NCBI GenBank assembly: GCA_030849065.1
Contig: JASAON010001591.1
Coordinates: 1 to 64,000, forward strand
DNA length: 64,000 nucleotides
Source of the DNA: Jaenimonas drosophilae
Lineage: Eukaryota > Euglenozoa > Kinetoplastea > Trypanosomatida > Trypanosomatidae
Direction: 5' to 3'
Shown here: in pieces, positions 54,958 through 64,000 of the stretch
How positions within the stretch are numbered: the stretch's first letter is position 1
Layout of the letters: each line of letters opens with the position of its first letter
Position numbers and translations under genes: made by a program
Notes under the pieces: model-generated
Databases searched by the model: none
What the model was told of the DNA's origin: nothing
What the model saw: the letters and a program-made list of their open reading frames with translations, nothing else

Positions 54958-56544
54958 ATGCCCGGCCTTCTCAGCGCTCTGGCAAATCAGTTTTTGTCCA
55001 ACGGCCTCATCGCCGTCAATCGACCTGACAGAGTCGATATCCGAAATGCTCACAGCGCCGGCCGAAACGTGCAGCCCGTTGCGCCATATCATGCCACGGT
55101 GCCCTACACCGGTGGTCGAGTGAAGGCGCTCTTCATTGGCATTAACTACACCGGAACAGGCAGCCAACTGAAGGGCTGCGTTAACGACGTCCACCAAATG
55201 CTGAGTACGCTTCAGCAAATTGGCTTCCCCATCACAGAGAGCTGCATCCTTGTGGATGATTCCAACTTCCCCAATTACACTGGCCACCCTACCCGTGAGA
55301 ACATCATTCGCCACATGGGGTGGCTCACTCATGATGCCCGCCCAGGTGATGTACTCTTTCTGCACTACTCGGGTCATGGAGGCCAGACTAAGGCTGTGAA
55401 CGATACAGAGGAAGAGTATGACCAATGCCTAATTCCAGTGGACTACGAAACAAAGGGAAGTATTTTGGACGATGATTTGTTTGAGTTATTGGTGAAACCA
55501 CTCCCATCTGGCTGCCGCATGACCTGCGTGTTCGATTGCTGTCACTCTGCCAGCATGCTGGACCTTCCGTTCAGTTTCGTCGCAGCGCAAAGCTGCGGCT
55601 CAGGTGGTCAGGGCTACCAGATGAAGTGTGTTCGCCGAGACAACTGCTCCAGTGGTGATGTTGTCATGTTCAGTGGCTGCGCCGACTCTGGCACAAGCGC
55701 TGATGTTTCCAATACCCCCAGCGGCGGGGCTGGTGGTGCCGCCACACAGGCATTCACGTGGCTGTTGGTGAACACCCAGGGACTCAACTACATGGATGTC
55801 CTCCTCAAGTGCCGTGATCTGCTAAAGAAGAAAGGATTTGCGCAAGTACCACAACTAACGAGCTCGAGGCCCATTGATTTGTACAAGACCTTTAGCTTGT
55901 TTGGAAGTCTGACTGTAGATGAGCAAATGATGCAGCAGTACGTTCCTCAGCAGTTCCGCCCACCTCCGGACATGAGGCAAAACTTCGCACCACAGTTCCA
56001 GTGCGTTGCTCCGCCATCGGTGAGTGGGCCCTTTGCGCCGGGAGGGTACTATCCTCAAGGCCCACCTGACCCGCAGTATCCCCCCAATGAACAGCCCATG
56101 TCTCGAGGTCCCATGTACGGACCTCCTGGCGCACAATATCGTCCTCCAGGTCCTCCTGGTCCGCAATACGGACCTGGCCCCGGCCCACAGTATGGACCTG
56201 GCCCCGGCCCACAGTACGGACCTCCTGGCCCACAGTACCGACCACCAGGTCCTCCTGGTCCGCAATACGGACCTGGTCCTGGCCCGCAGTACGGACCTGG
56301 TCCTGGCCCGCAGTACGGACCTCCTGGCCCACAGTACCGACCACCAGGTCCTCCTGGTCCGCAATACGGACCTGGCCCCGGCCCACAGTATGGACCTGGC
56401 CCCGGCCCACAGTACGGACCTGGCCCCGGCCCTGGCCCGCAATTTGGCCCACCTGGCCAACGCTACCCTCCACAAGGCCCACCTGGCCCGCAGTACGGAC
56501 CTCCAGGTCAGCAGTATCCTGGTGGTGGTTTCAGGCCTTTGTAG
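54958..56544 (+). CDS. MCA: Metacaspase with Pro/Gly/Gln/Tyr-rich C-terminal repeat tail (copy A)
   Basis: A 528-residue metacaspase (peptidase family C14B), an Arg/Lys-specific calcium-dependent cysteine protease. The catalytic domain spans about 55-320: ALFIGINYTG, LHYSGHGGQ with catalytic His140, and CVFDCCHSAS with catalytic Cys195. DDDLFELLVKPL and the FSGCADSGTSAD segment are also conserved. Both catalytic residues are intact, so activity is expected. From about 340 the tail is a low-complexity Pro/Gly/Gln/Tyr region built in part on a 33-residue repeat. The N-terminus lacks the zinc finger of plant type I metacaspases. The start is the ATG at 54958; the frame opens upstream at a TTG through splice signals. 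A paralogue follows immediately downstream. Confidence 0.95.
   Translation: MPGLLSALANQFLSNGLIAVNRPDRVDIRNAHSAGRNVQPVAPYHATVPYTGGRVKALFIGINYTGTGSQLKGCVNDVHQMLSTLQQIGFPITESCILVDDSNFPNYTGHPTRENIIRHMGWLTHDARPGDVLFLHYSGHGGQTKAVNDTEEEYDQCLIPVDYETKGSILDDDLFELLVKPLPSGCRMTCVFDCCHSASMLDLPFSFVAAQSCGSGGQGYQMKCVRRDNCSSGDVVMFSGCADSGTSADVSNTPSGGAGGAATQAFTWLLVNTQGLNYMDVLLKCRDLLKKKGFAQVPQLTSSRPIDLYKTFSLFGSLTVDEQMMQQYVPQQFRPPPDMRQNFAPQFQCVAPPSVSGPFAPGGYYPQGPPDPQYPPNEQPMSRGPMYGPPGAQYRPPGPPGPQYGPGPGPQYGPGPGPQYGPPGPQYRPPGPPGPQYGPGPGPQYGPGPGPQYGPPGPQYRPPGPPGPQYGPGPGPQYGPGPGPQYGPGPGPGPQFGPPGQRYPPQGPPGPQYGPPGQQYPGGGFRPL
56116..56412 (+). repeat. Three tandem 99-bp repeats encoding a Pro/Gly/Gln/Tyr tail
   Basis: Three in-frame units start at 56116, 56215 and 56314, each 99 bp (33 codons). 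Each unit contains PGPQYRPPGPPGPQYG (copy 1 has PGAQYRPPG) followed by two PGPGPQY modules. Copies differ mainly by silent changes (GGCCCC versus GGTCCT). Copies 1 and 3 share CCTGGCCCCGGCCCACAG stretches, while copy 2 has CCTGGTCCTGGCCCGCAG. A partial fourth unit follows. Confidence 0.92.
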
Positions 56545-56712
56545 ATGACTTTGTTGTGTTTTGCTGTGTTGAAACAAAACTGTGCGGCTCATTATCTCTC
56601 CCCCAAAGTTCCCGTAGTTATTCATACACACGCACTTCTCTTTGCTGCTTCCTCTTCATTTGTAAGCAGGCACCTGCTCAGGTGCGTTTCGTTGCAGTGA
56701 TTGACACACAAG

Positions 56713-58035
56713 ATGGAGCTCCTCGGGGGACTTTTGGCGGGAGAGATCCTAAATTTGCTCACGTCCGGTCTTTCCGTGAAGCGGCCCGAGCGCGTAAACC
56801 TCGCGGCGGCTCACAACGCTGGACGGACCGTTCGACCGGTGATTCCGTATCGAGCGCCTGTGCCCTACACCGGTGGTCGAGTGAAGGCGCTCTTCATTGG
56901 CATTAACTACACCGGAACACGCAGCCAACTGAGAGGCTGTGTTAACGACGTCCACCAGATGCTAGGAACCCTTCAAAGGATTGGTTTTCCCATTACCGAA
57001 TGCTGCATTCTTGTTGACGAGCCTCGTTTCCCCAACTATTCGGGCCACCCTACCCGTGACAACATCATTCGCCACATGGCTTGGCTCACTCACGATGCTC
57101 GCCCAGGTGATGTACTCTTTCTGCACTACTCAGGCCACGGAGGTCAGACGAAGTCTCTCCGTGATTCTCAAGAGCAGTACGACCAGTGCCTAATTCCACT
57201 GGATTATGAGCGAGCTGGTAGTATTTTGGACGATGATTTGTTTTTGTTGCTTGTCAGGCCACTCCCCTATGGGTGCCGCATGACCTGCGTGTTCGATTGC
57301 TGTCACTCTGCCAGCATGCTGGACCTTCCGTTCAGTTTCGTTGCTTCACACAACTACCATCCCAGTGGCGCCAAGGGTTATCAAATGAGGTGTGTTCGCC
57401 GAGATAACTTTTCTCAGGGTGATGTTGTCATGTTCAGTGGCTGCGCCGACTCTGGCACAAGCGCTGATGTTGCGAACACACCCAGCGGCGGGGCTGGTGG
57501 TGCCGCCACACAGGCATTCACGTGGCTGTTGGTGAACACCCAAGGACTCAACTACATGGATATCCTCCTCAAGTGCCGTGACATCCTGCGGCGGAAGGGA
57601 TTCAAGCAAGTACCACAACTAACGAGCTCGAGGCCCATTGATTTGTACAAGACCTTTAGCTTGTTTGGAAGTCTGACTGTGAATGAGCAAATGATGCAGC
57701 AGTACGTTCCTCAGCAGTTCCACGGCCCCCAAGGAATGCACTATGCACCACCACCACAGTTTCAGTGTGTACCCCCACCTTCCATGGCTGGCCCCTACGG
57801 CCAAGGAGGGTACTATCCTCAAGGCCCGCCGCCAGGCCCGCAGTATCCTCCCTCAGGCCCACCTAGGCCGCAGTACGGTCCACCACAACCGCAGCGCTAT
57901 CCTCCTGCTCCTGCTCCTGCTCAGCCCTACTACGGTCCGCCGGGTGGGCAATATCCTCAAGCGCCGCCTGGTGCCCAGTACCGACCACCGAACCAGCAGC
58001 AAGGACCCCATATGAGCTCGTTCCAGCCACTGTAG
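56713..58035 (+). CDS. MCA: Metacaspase with proline-rich tail (copy B)
   Basis: A 440-residue paralogue of the preceding metacaspase. Catalytic residues are intact: HYSGHGGQ (His142) and DCCHS (Cys197). The catalytic core is very similar to copy A, with long stretches identical at the nucleotide level, while the N-terminus (MELLGGLLAGEILNLLTSG) and tail differ. The tail is Pro/Gln/Tyr-rich but lacks the 99-bp tandem units of copy A. The frame opens at a TTG at 56701; the ATG at 56713 is the start, after the acceptor GTTGCAG near 56698. Tandem metacaspase genes also occur in T. brucei (MCA2/MCA3). Confidence 0.95.
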   Translation: MELLGGLLAGEILNLLTSGLSVKRPERVNLAAAHNAGRTVRPVIPYRAPVPYTGGRVKALFIGINYTGTRSQLRGCVNDVHQMLGTLQRIGFPITECCILVDEPRFPNYSGHPTRDNIIRHMAWLTHDARPGDVLFLHYSGHGGQTKSLRDSQEQYDQCLIPLDYERAGSILDDDLFLLLVRPLPYGCRMTCVFDCCHSASMLDLPFSFVASHNYHPSGAKGYQMRCVRRDNFSQGDVVMFSGCADSGTSADVANTPSGGAGGAATQAFTWLLVNTQGLNYMDILLKCRDILRRKGFKQVPQLTSSRPIDLYKTFSLFGSLTVNEQMMQQYVPQQFHGPQGMHYAPPPQFQCVPPPSMAGPYGQGGYYPQGPPPGPQYPPSGPPRPQYGPPQPQRYPPAPAPAQPYYGPPGGQYPQAPPGAQYRPPNQQQGPHMSSFQPL

Positions 58036-58221
58036 CATGTTTTGGACTCGAGGAGCCACGCTCATCTGACTTAGGTCTAACCTCTCTTCACGCGATTTCT
58101 GCGTCATGTTTCTTGTGTGCTGAATTCTTCCAACTACCCTACTTTCTGTCCTTCACCTCTTCGCACCAGTGTTGTCAATCTAGGTGGCTTTATACAGAGG
58201 CTGCAGCGTGTGCGTCTAGCG

Positions 58222-59322
58222 ATGTATCGTCGTCTCCAACTGTGCAGATCGCGGCCGCTGTCGCTGGCCCTCGCTGTTGAGGCGCGGCGGTGGTGCTCGA
58301 CCGGGGCGGCTGGTGGAAGCCAAAAGCCCACGACCCCAGCGGTGAACAACAGCGAGTCGGAGGAAACAGGGGTTGTGCCCCGCCGCAAGGGCTTCATTGA
58401 GCCGTCCAACGACATTGTTATGGAAACGGCTCGAAAGGCGCTGGCGAGGGAGGGCCGCGATGAAGAGCCATCTGCTGAAATCTGGCGTCATGACACGAGT
58501 GCGCCACCAATCTTAGCTCAGGGAAAGAAGAATGTCTACGACTTCACAGATGATATTCCTCAGCATGTTAAGCCCTTCTGGCACCATGAGTACTACCAAC
58601 AACGTGAGTACTTTCGCTTGCAACGCGAGAAGCGACCACTGAAGGAGCGAGCGAGACTTTGGGCGATGCTGGCAGTTGGTGCAGCCGTCGCTGGGGTGAC
58701 GTTGGTACTCTTTCGTGTGTGGGTGGAACAACCACGCGAAATTAGAAACATGCGCGAGGAAATTCTGCAGCACACCTACGGACGAGTACTGGAGCTCGCC
58801 GCTGGCCACGGCCAGAATATTGGTGCCTACCCCTATGCCGTCCATGAAGTTGTGCTGTCAGACTCGAATCCGCAGCAGCTCCAGGCGCTGCGCTACCGTA
58901 TCCCACACACTGCGTATCCAAAGTATGATGTGCAACGCGTTCGATCTGAAAGTTTGGACAACTTCAAGGATGGCGAGTTTGATTGCATCGTAGACATGTT
59001 TGGGCTGTGCCACCTGCACGATCCAGTTATGGCACTGCGCCAGATGCAGCGAGTCATCAAGCCCAGCGGAATGATTCTCTTGCTGGAGCATGGCGCGAGC
59101 CCCTACCCTCCGGTGAATTGGTTTCTAGATTACTTCGAGAGCCGCCACAAGATTAACACCCACGGCTGCAAGTGGAACTCACCGATTCGTGACTACCTGC
59201 GGGAGGCTCGCCTAGAAATCAAGGAATTGCGCAACATGCACTACGGCACGACCTACTACGTTGTGGCCTACCCAGAGTCCCTGGAGGCGTACAAGGGCCC
59301 AGCGGAGAATGCCAAGAAGTAG
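58222..59322 (+). CDS. Mitochondrial membrane-anchored methyltransferase, OMS1-like
   Basis: A 366-residue protein. The N-terminus is rich in Arg with no acidic residues before about 20 (MYRRLQLCRSRPLSLAL), suggesting a mitochondrial presequence. One transmembrane helix lies at about 147-168 (WAMLAVGAAVAGVTLVLFRVWV). A class I SAM-dependent methyltransferase domain follows: motif I VLELAAGHGQN (189-199), acidic EVVLSDSN, motif post-II FDCIVDMFGLCHLHDP and motif III VIKPSGMILLLEHG. A single TM helix before a METTL7-like methyltransferase fold is the layout of yeast OMS1, an inner-membrane protein linked to complex assembly; the substrate is unknown. The start is the first ATG after acceptors at 58175-58215. 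Confidence 0.87.
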   Translation: MYRRLQLCRSRPLSLALAVEARRWCSTGAAGGSQKPTTPAVNNSESEETGVVPRRKGFIEPSNDIVMETARKALAREGRDEEPSAEIWRHDTSAPPILAQGKKNVYDFTDDIPQHVKPFWHHEYYQQREYFRLQREKRPLKERARLWAMLAVGAAVAGVTLVLFRVWVEQPREIRNMREEILQHTYGRVLELAAGHGQNIGAYPYAVHEVVLSDSNPQQLQALRYRIPHTAYPKYDVQRVRSESLDNFKDGEFDCIVDMFGLCHLHDPVMALRQMQRVIKPSGMILLLEHGASPYPPVNWFLDYFESRHKINTHGCKWNSPIRDYLREARLEIKELRNMHYGTTYYVVAYPESLEAYKGPAENAKK

Positions 59323-59519
59323 CTATCGGTGTCGTCACTTGACAGTAACTGTAAGTAATACCAGTTAGCTCCACATGCCAACGGTGTAGTTGTGGGTGAG
59401 CACTGATCAAGTGCTTTGCCATGCGCTACTCTACTAACATCCTGTATCTGAACAGAACTTTCTATCTCCCCCTTCCAATTCTTCATCAATTTGGTGTAGA
59501 GACGCGACAGGCCCATACA

Positions 59520-62500
59520 ATGCTGGAACAGCCGTTGGCATGCGTAGCCGTTTCTCACACGAGGCTGCGAGATCATGATGGAACAGTATGCTTGACTTGC
59601 TTTTCTGATGCAATTCTATCAGCCAAATGGGATGATATTGCCATGGGCGTTGACGCCTTGATGGATCGTTGCCAAGCATCGCAATCAGCCACAGCCGATG
59701 TAATTGGTTCTGATTCACCAACTCGTGCGGCGTTGAGTAATGAGCAGGTGGATGCCCTGGCCGGGCTATGCTGCGCGCTGCTACGACGGATTCGTTCTGA
59801 TTGTGCGACAAGCGCGTTACCGCTCAGTCGTCATCGCCAAACTGAAGTTTTTGAGTTGGTACGAACGATTCTTGCGTACCTGACCTCCATGGACTACCAG
59901 AAACCGATGGAGAGCTCGGAGGGCCGTTACTCAAGTGCCAGACCGAACGTGGCCATCTCATCTAGTGATGCATTGTCCAGCGTGCGTTTCCTCGACGCCA
60001 TGGAGAGGGATTTGATGTTCTCGTGGGATCATGACGGTGACGGATCATTTTTGTCCGTGCTTGATTGCTCCGACCTCGCAGCGCATAGCCCGGATTTCTG
60101 CACGGCTTTGGTGCCCCACTTTGGTTCGCTGGCACACAAATTTTCTCAGATGATCGCTCTTCGCTTCAGTGGGCGGACAGTGGAGGTATTCCTATTTCTC
60201 ATGCACCAGATTCTTAAGGCCAGCATTACCAACCCGCCGTGGCTGGAGTACACGGCAAGCTGCCTATTCTCGCCATGCGTACAGCTACCAGAGTGCTGCT
60301 TTCTGGAGAGTGCAGCTCTTTCCTTGGATTTATACGGCCAAAACAGGGTGGTGCTGGCGAATGCGCTTTCTGTTCTGGACGTGGCCCTCTCGCTGAGCAC
60401 AACAACTCAAGCCCTTTTTGGTAGCCCTCGTGGCTCCGTTGCTCGGATCGCGGAGGTTCTTCTCAGACATTTGGCGCCGCTCTCACTCCATACGCACACC
60501 GAAATTGCTGTGGTGGCATGTGATGTACTTCACCGCGTTGTTGATGTTGCGGAAGACTTTCTTCCCGAGCTCCTGATGGACTGGCTTGGTGACTACGCGC
60601 AGGAGGCACTGCGGACCAACTCAGCAGAGGTGGCTTATGCGGTCATTGTGTTGCTGGAGCGCATTCACACATGTCACACGAATGAGGGGCGCGGCGTGAG
60701 CTGTGTCCATCCGCACAGCTTTTTTCAGCTCGCGGGTCTTTCCGCTGAGGTATTCTTCGCAGCTGTTTCCACGACGTACTTTGAATCCTGCCTATCTCAT
60801 TTTGCAACCATCATCAATGATATCGCCTTGGAGATGGTGGTGGTGTCGCAGGCGAATGCAGATATGCCATTTCAATGCTTCATTACGCAGCTTCACGCTG
60901 TTGTCCAGTGCTCGCCTGGAAATTCACTGCGGGAGGAGGTGGTCCATGCGGTAACGGAAGAGCTACGTCGGAGGTTTTTCTCGCAAGTGGACCTCTCAGC
61001 GACAGAAGCATCGAAGGAGTGTACAGAGGACCCTTATCTGGCATCTGAGGTGCTCGATCACACCTCCTTGCGGCATCTGCTTCATACAGTTGCCTTCTTT
61101 CGAAGTTCCGACTCTCTCTTACCCATCAAAGTGTCTTTGCTGATGGACGCACACATTCACGGAATGGCGCTGTGCACTGATCAAGCTTCTTCAGGCGTAG
61201 AGCACATTCGCCATGAGCTCAGCACCGCAGCTGCATCCCTGTCACTGGCAGTCGATGTGATGATGTCTTTGCAGAGAACGCATCCAACCGCACATCACGT
61301 GAGCCTTCGTAGCCGCATGGAAAGCGGCTTGCTCGACTGGCTCCTGGAGACGACGGTGATGCTGCCCTCGATGAATGAAGGACGGTATCTGGAGGGCGAG
61401 ATGGCGGAAGTAACTCAACGCCGTGGCGAGCTTGTTGCTGTTATTGGAAACTTGATGGAGCCACAGATGTTGTGTGTAGATGTCGCTTCCGTTGTGAGTG
61501 TTGCAGACTTGGCGAAGCTGCTATCAGCGGCCAGTCATTCGTCATGCATGCTCGAACAGCTATCAAGGATGGGGTGGCCTCCTCCACTCACTCGGGATGA
61601 ATTTTCTACCCTTGCGCGGCGTACGTGGTCTTCCCTGGAGCGCGGTGCTCAGGAGGCCGTCATGTTCCCTGCAGATTGCGCAACTCATGAGGTCGCTACT
61701 CGACTTGTGCAGCTCTGGCGCCTGTGCGTGGCTCACTGGCGCTGGTTTGGAGATGTGCCACAGTGGGGAGAGGGTCATCCGCTTCCGTGTAACAATTCCC
61801 TGTTGTTTCCGACCAAGGATCGGAAAGCTCTCTGCTCCTACTTAGCATCCTGTGTGGAGCTGGTACCAGACATGCTGACGTCGATGCTGCATCAATCTTG
61901 GTCAAGCTCAATGGCGGTCGTGTCCATCGTATCACTCATCTTGGAGTATGGCAGCCCACCACCACAGAAATCCAAAGTGATGCAGACGCTGGATGGGATC
62001 GGAGCATGGCTCTGCTCTGCACACTTTTTCTCCGCGCTTCAAGCCATTTTTTTCCCACCGTGTGGCACCGGCTCACACTTGTTTCTCTCATTGGCCTTTG
62101 CCCACGAACGCCGCCTCTATGCTGACACGACTTGGGAAGGTGGTGATGGTGATGCATTTCATCTTCTTCCGTGGCTTGGTAGATGGGTTTCAGACTACTA
62201 CATTGGCCGACTTGAACAGAGCAACAGCGAAGCAGCATTGACGACCTGCAGTGATTGGTGTGAGCTGACTCTTCGTGACTTTGTAAAGCCATTTGTTCTG
62301 TCCATTACACTGCTTCCAAAAGATACGCCCGTGCATGTTGCTGCAGTCGAGCTTGCGTGCGTGCTCCTATCGCTTGTGTCGCAGTCTGCATGCCGTGACG
62401 TGGACATTGTGCTGTGGAGGTACGGTCTCGGGCTGATGCGCCAAGATGCAGGTGAGCAGAGTCAGACAGCTGTGCCAGTGGTGCAGCTCTTGTATTACGT

Positions 62501-63506
62501 ACTTCGGCGGTCAAATCGCTACGAGCTGGCTATACAACATGGCGCACACTTACTTCCTTTCTTACAACTCAGACGTGCCGCTGTAGAGGAGATGTCCACC
62601 AACTCCTCCGATTGTGCCGAGAAGAAACACACGACGCTACTGGAGGCAATGTTATGCGGGTCGATGGAGGAAGCAATCGGCAATTGTCGGCGTCACAGAG
62701 TGCGGTCTTGTTTTGCCAGATTAGAACCCCGTCGATGGTATTACCACGGGTGCGTGGCTGCCGTGCAACATCACCTTCAGCAACAACACACACCACAGCT
62801 GAGGTTGAGAGCTGAGCTGATCTCAATAGTGGCCCCGATGGTCCACGAGCTCTTTCTTCACCAGAGAGCAGTAACGATTGATGGAACCGTGCCAGATCCA
62901 GTGGAGCTGGATGAGCACCAGGCCGTCGTGTTTGTGCTAGAGTGCTGTTCGGAGTGCTTTCTTGTGCCACACGGGAATACCCCGGTATGGGAGTTGCTGC
63001 AGCATCGCCTTGGGCTTCTTGTTTTTGAGATTCTGCGAATGTACCGCAACTTTCAGCATTCTCTGCACCTCCTGTCGCTGGGTTTGTTGTGCCGACATCT
63101 CTTGGATGACGTGGTATGCCCGCAAGGTGGAGGTGTTGCCATCGGCTGGTTGGTGGCGGGAGTGTTGTGCTCCGCACCACAGAGTAAGTGCCCTGGAGTA
63201 GCCTTGTTAGCCTTCGAACTCGCACACCGCTACTTGTCTCGCATAGAGGCACTTCCAAAAGATGTTTCGGACCACAATTTAAGGATGGCTCGGTGCATGG
63301 CAACTTTCTTGAAGGACTCATGCACAGCATTCAGCACCCAAACAAACTTCGCGGCTCTTGATCTCCATCGCCTGACCGACTACTACATGGCTGACCAACA
63401 GCATATCTTGTCCGTGATGGACATTGAGACAGACATTGGATGTCACCAACTTTGGATGGAGCGTATTGGATGTACCTCCATCTTCACAGACTTCTTCTGC
63501 TCGTGA
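59520..63506 (+). CDS. Large conserved hypothetical protein, helical-repeat type
   Basis: A 1328-residue protein of mostly hydrophobic helices with HEAT/ARM-like rhythm from about 170 to the end. No membrane anchor, signal or catalytic motif stands out. The N-terminal CLTCFSDAILSAKWDDIAMGVDALMDRC could hold a cysteine pair. Many Cys and His residues are scattered but not in zinc-finger spacing. The frame opens at an ATG at 59421, but the pyrimidine tract from about 59459 and acceptors near 59499 and 59510 make the ATG at 59520 the start. I do not recognise an orthologue. Confidence 0.78.
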   Translation: MLEQPLACVAVSHTRLRDHDGTVCLTCFSDAILSAKWDDIAMGVDALMDRCQASQSATADVIGSDSPTRAALSNEQVDALAGLCCALLRRIRSDCATSALPLSRHRQTEVFELVRTILAYLTSMDYQKPMESSEGRYSSARPNVAISSSDALSSVRFLDAMERDLMFSWDHDGDGSFLSVLDCSDLAAHSPDFCTALVPHFGSLAHKFSQMIALRFSGRTVEVFLFLMHQILKASITNPPWLEYTASCLFSPCVQLPECCFLESAALSLDLYGQNRVVLANALSVLDVALSLSTTTQALFGSPRGSVARIAEVLLRHLAPLSLHTHTEIAVVACDVLHRVVDVAEDFLPELLMDWLGDYAQEALRTNSAEVAYAVIVLLERIHTCHTNEGRGVSCVHPHSFFQLAGLSAEVFFAAVSTTYFESCLSHFATIINDIALEMVVVSQANADMPFQCFITQLHAVVQCSPGNSLREEVVHAVTEELRRRFFSQVDLSATEASKECTEDPYLASEVLDHTSLRHLLHTVAFFRSSDSLLPIKVSLLMDAHIHGMALCTDQASSGVEHIRHELSTAAASLSLAVDVMMSLQRTHPTAHHVSLRSRMESGLLDWLLETTVMLPSMNEGRYLEGEMAEVTQRRGELVAVIGNLMEPQMLCVDVASVVSVADLAKLLSAASHSSCMLEQLSRMGWPPPLTRDEFSTLARRTWSSLERGAQEAVMFPADCATHEVATRLVQLWRLCVAHWRWFGDVPQWGEGHPLPCNNSLLFPTKDRKALCSYLASCVELVPDMLTSMLHQSWSSSMAVVSIVSLILEYGSPPPQKSKVMQTLDGIGAWLCSAHFFSALQAIFFPPCGTGSHLFLSLAFAHERRLYADTTWEGGDGDAFHLLPWLGRWVSDYYIGRLEQSNSEAALTTCSDWCELTLRDFVKPFVLSITLLPKDTPVHVAAVELACVLLSLVSQSACRDVDIVLWRYGLGLMRQDAGEQSQTAVPVVQLLYYVLRRSNRYELAIQHGAHLLPFLQLRRAAVEEMSTNSSDCAEKKHTTLLEAMLCGSMEEAIGNCRRHRVRSCFARLEPRRWYYHGCVAAVQHHLQQQHTPQLRLRAELISIVAPMVHELFLHQRAVTIDGTVPDPVELDEHQAVVFVLECCSECFLVPHGNTPVWELLQHRLGLLVFEILRMYRNFQHSLHLLSLGLLCRHLLDDVVCPQGGGVAIGWLVAGVLCSAPQSKCPGVALLAFELAHRYLSRIEALPKDVSDHNLRMARCMATFLKDSCTAFSTQTNFAALDLHRLTDYYMADQQHILSVMDIETDIGCHQLWMERIGCTSIFTDFFCS

Positions 63507-63644
63507 CGCACTACCTGCGTACTCGTTTACTTGATTGGATTCACTGATGTGTTGTAGATGTATCGTGCTGAATTCTGATGGAAGAGCCTAACTATCTAAT
63601 GCGCTTTATTCTTTCCACGTTGATGATTCTTTTTGGGCTAGGCA

Positions 63645-64000
63645 ATGGCGGGACCGCCGTTGCATGTCCACGCTCTTAGACGACTAGGATATGCACCGCT
63701 CCGCCGACCGGCTGCAAACACGTGGGCTGGCCAACGGCGACGGTATAGCAACGCATCATCAAGCTCATCTGACTCTACAACTCCAGAATGGATGTCACTG
63801 ACGCAGCAGTTTTATTCAACGCTTTCTGCACTGGAGAGCCAGCCAACTAATCTCAGCCCAGCACGCGTTCACAGGCTACACAATGCTGCTTATGTAGCCA
63901 TCCAGTCATGTTTGGAAGTCCATCGACCGTCCGAGGCCTTGGGCATCCACGGGGCTCTCACGAAGAGCGGAATTCTTGGTTCTTCTCCTAGAATTGATGC
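63645..64000 (+). CDS. Hypothetical, probably mitochondrial protein (5' part, runs off window)
   Basis: The open frame from the ATG at 63645 stays open to the last base (118 codons and two bases), so the gene is truncated by the window edge. A T-rich tract ends in GGGCTAG with AG at 63640-63641, three bases before the ATG. The N-terminus is strongly basic (HALRRLGYAPLRRPAANTWAGQRRRY) then Ser-rich, the pattern of a mitochondrial presequence. The following segment (SLTQQFYSTLSALESQ, RVHRLHNAAYVAIQSCLEVHRPSEALGIHGALTKSGIL) is helical and could be the beginning of a PPR-like or other helical-repeat protein, but that is a guess. Confidence 0.75.
   Translation, partial: MAGPPLHVHALRRLGYAPLRRPAANTWAGQRRRYSNASSSSSDSTTPEWMSLTQQFYSTLSALESQPTNLSPARVHRLHNAAYVAIQSCLEVHRPSEALGIHGALTKSGILGSSPRID

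Noticed and set aside
55855..56631. 258-codon minus-strand frame over the metacaspase repeat tail, and a plus-strand frame at 56024-56548
   Set aside because: The tandem repeats are stop-free in several registers; the products are repetitive Arg/Trp/Ser- or His/Leu-rich strings without protein character.

Overview
The window is nuclear DNA of a kinetoplastid, most likely a trypanosomatid. Genes are intron-free and lie in two long runs that share one direction each. Nearly every gene is preceded by a polypyrimidine tract and an AG that would serve as a spliced-leader acceptor, and intergenic spacers on the right arm never reach 300 bases. Trypanin/DRC4, tandem caspase-like metacaspases with proline-rich tails, and a tandem ribosomal protein L5 array fit this assignment. 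The genus cannot be fixed from the sequence alone; overall base composition looks near half GC, below that typical of Leishmania.

Layout. Positions 1-22543 are a leftward (minus-strand) transcription unit. Reading away from the centre it holds a small mitochondrial-type membrane protein, the proteasome ubiquitin receptor Rpn13, a coiled-coil membrane protein, an EF-hand-like protein, DNA polymerase epsilon subunit B, a DTW-domain tRNA-modification enzyme, axonemal DRC4/trypanin, nucleolar EBP2, a LOG/PpnN-type Rossmann protein, a two-TM protein, a p24 cargo receptor, a DYRK kinase followed by a 3.3-kb non-coding stretch, a GAF-like/coiled-coil protein, and two tandem L5 genes (the second cut by the window edge). 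Positions 26058-64000 are a rightward (plus-strand) unit: a GT1-like glycosyltransferase homologue, dynein light chain roadblock, a USP7-type deubiquitinase, a membrane cyclophilin lacking its catalytic arginine, RCL1, an LRR/coiled-coil protein, a four-TM protein, L26, a PMS-type MutL, a large coiled-coil protein, a protein of unknown function, a BEACH-less neurobeachin-like giant, a polytopic membrane protein, a helical-repeat protein, a type II membrane protein, two tandem metacaspases, an OMS1-like mitochondrial methyltransferase, a 1328-residue unknown, and one gene running off the end.

Between the two units (22544-26057) is a divergent strand-switch region, the expected site of RNA polymerase II initiation in both directions. 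It is the most striking part of the window. It has no credible gene. Its left arm is rich in C and A with long C runs, its right arm rich in G and T with long G runs, so the sense strand is G/T-rich on both sides. Between the arms, almost exactly halfway between the first start codons, sits a stem-loop with a perfect 10-bp stem. This matches the GT-rich bidirectional initiation regions known in trypanosomes, but with unusually long G runs (up to 13).

Functionally the genes are a mixed housekeeping set (ribosome and rRNA processing, proteasome/ubiquitin, DNA replication and repair, cytoskeleton/flagellum, secretory pathway, mitochondrion), as expected of polycistronic trypanosomatid clusters, where neighbours are not operons in the functional sense. 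Several open frames run upstream through the polypyrimidine tract; starts given here are the first sensible ATG after the likely acceptor.
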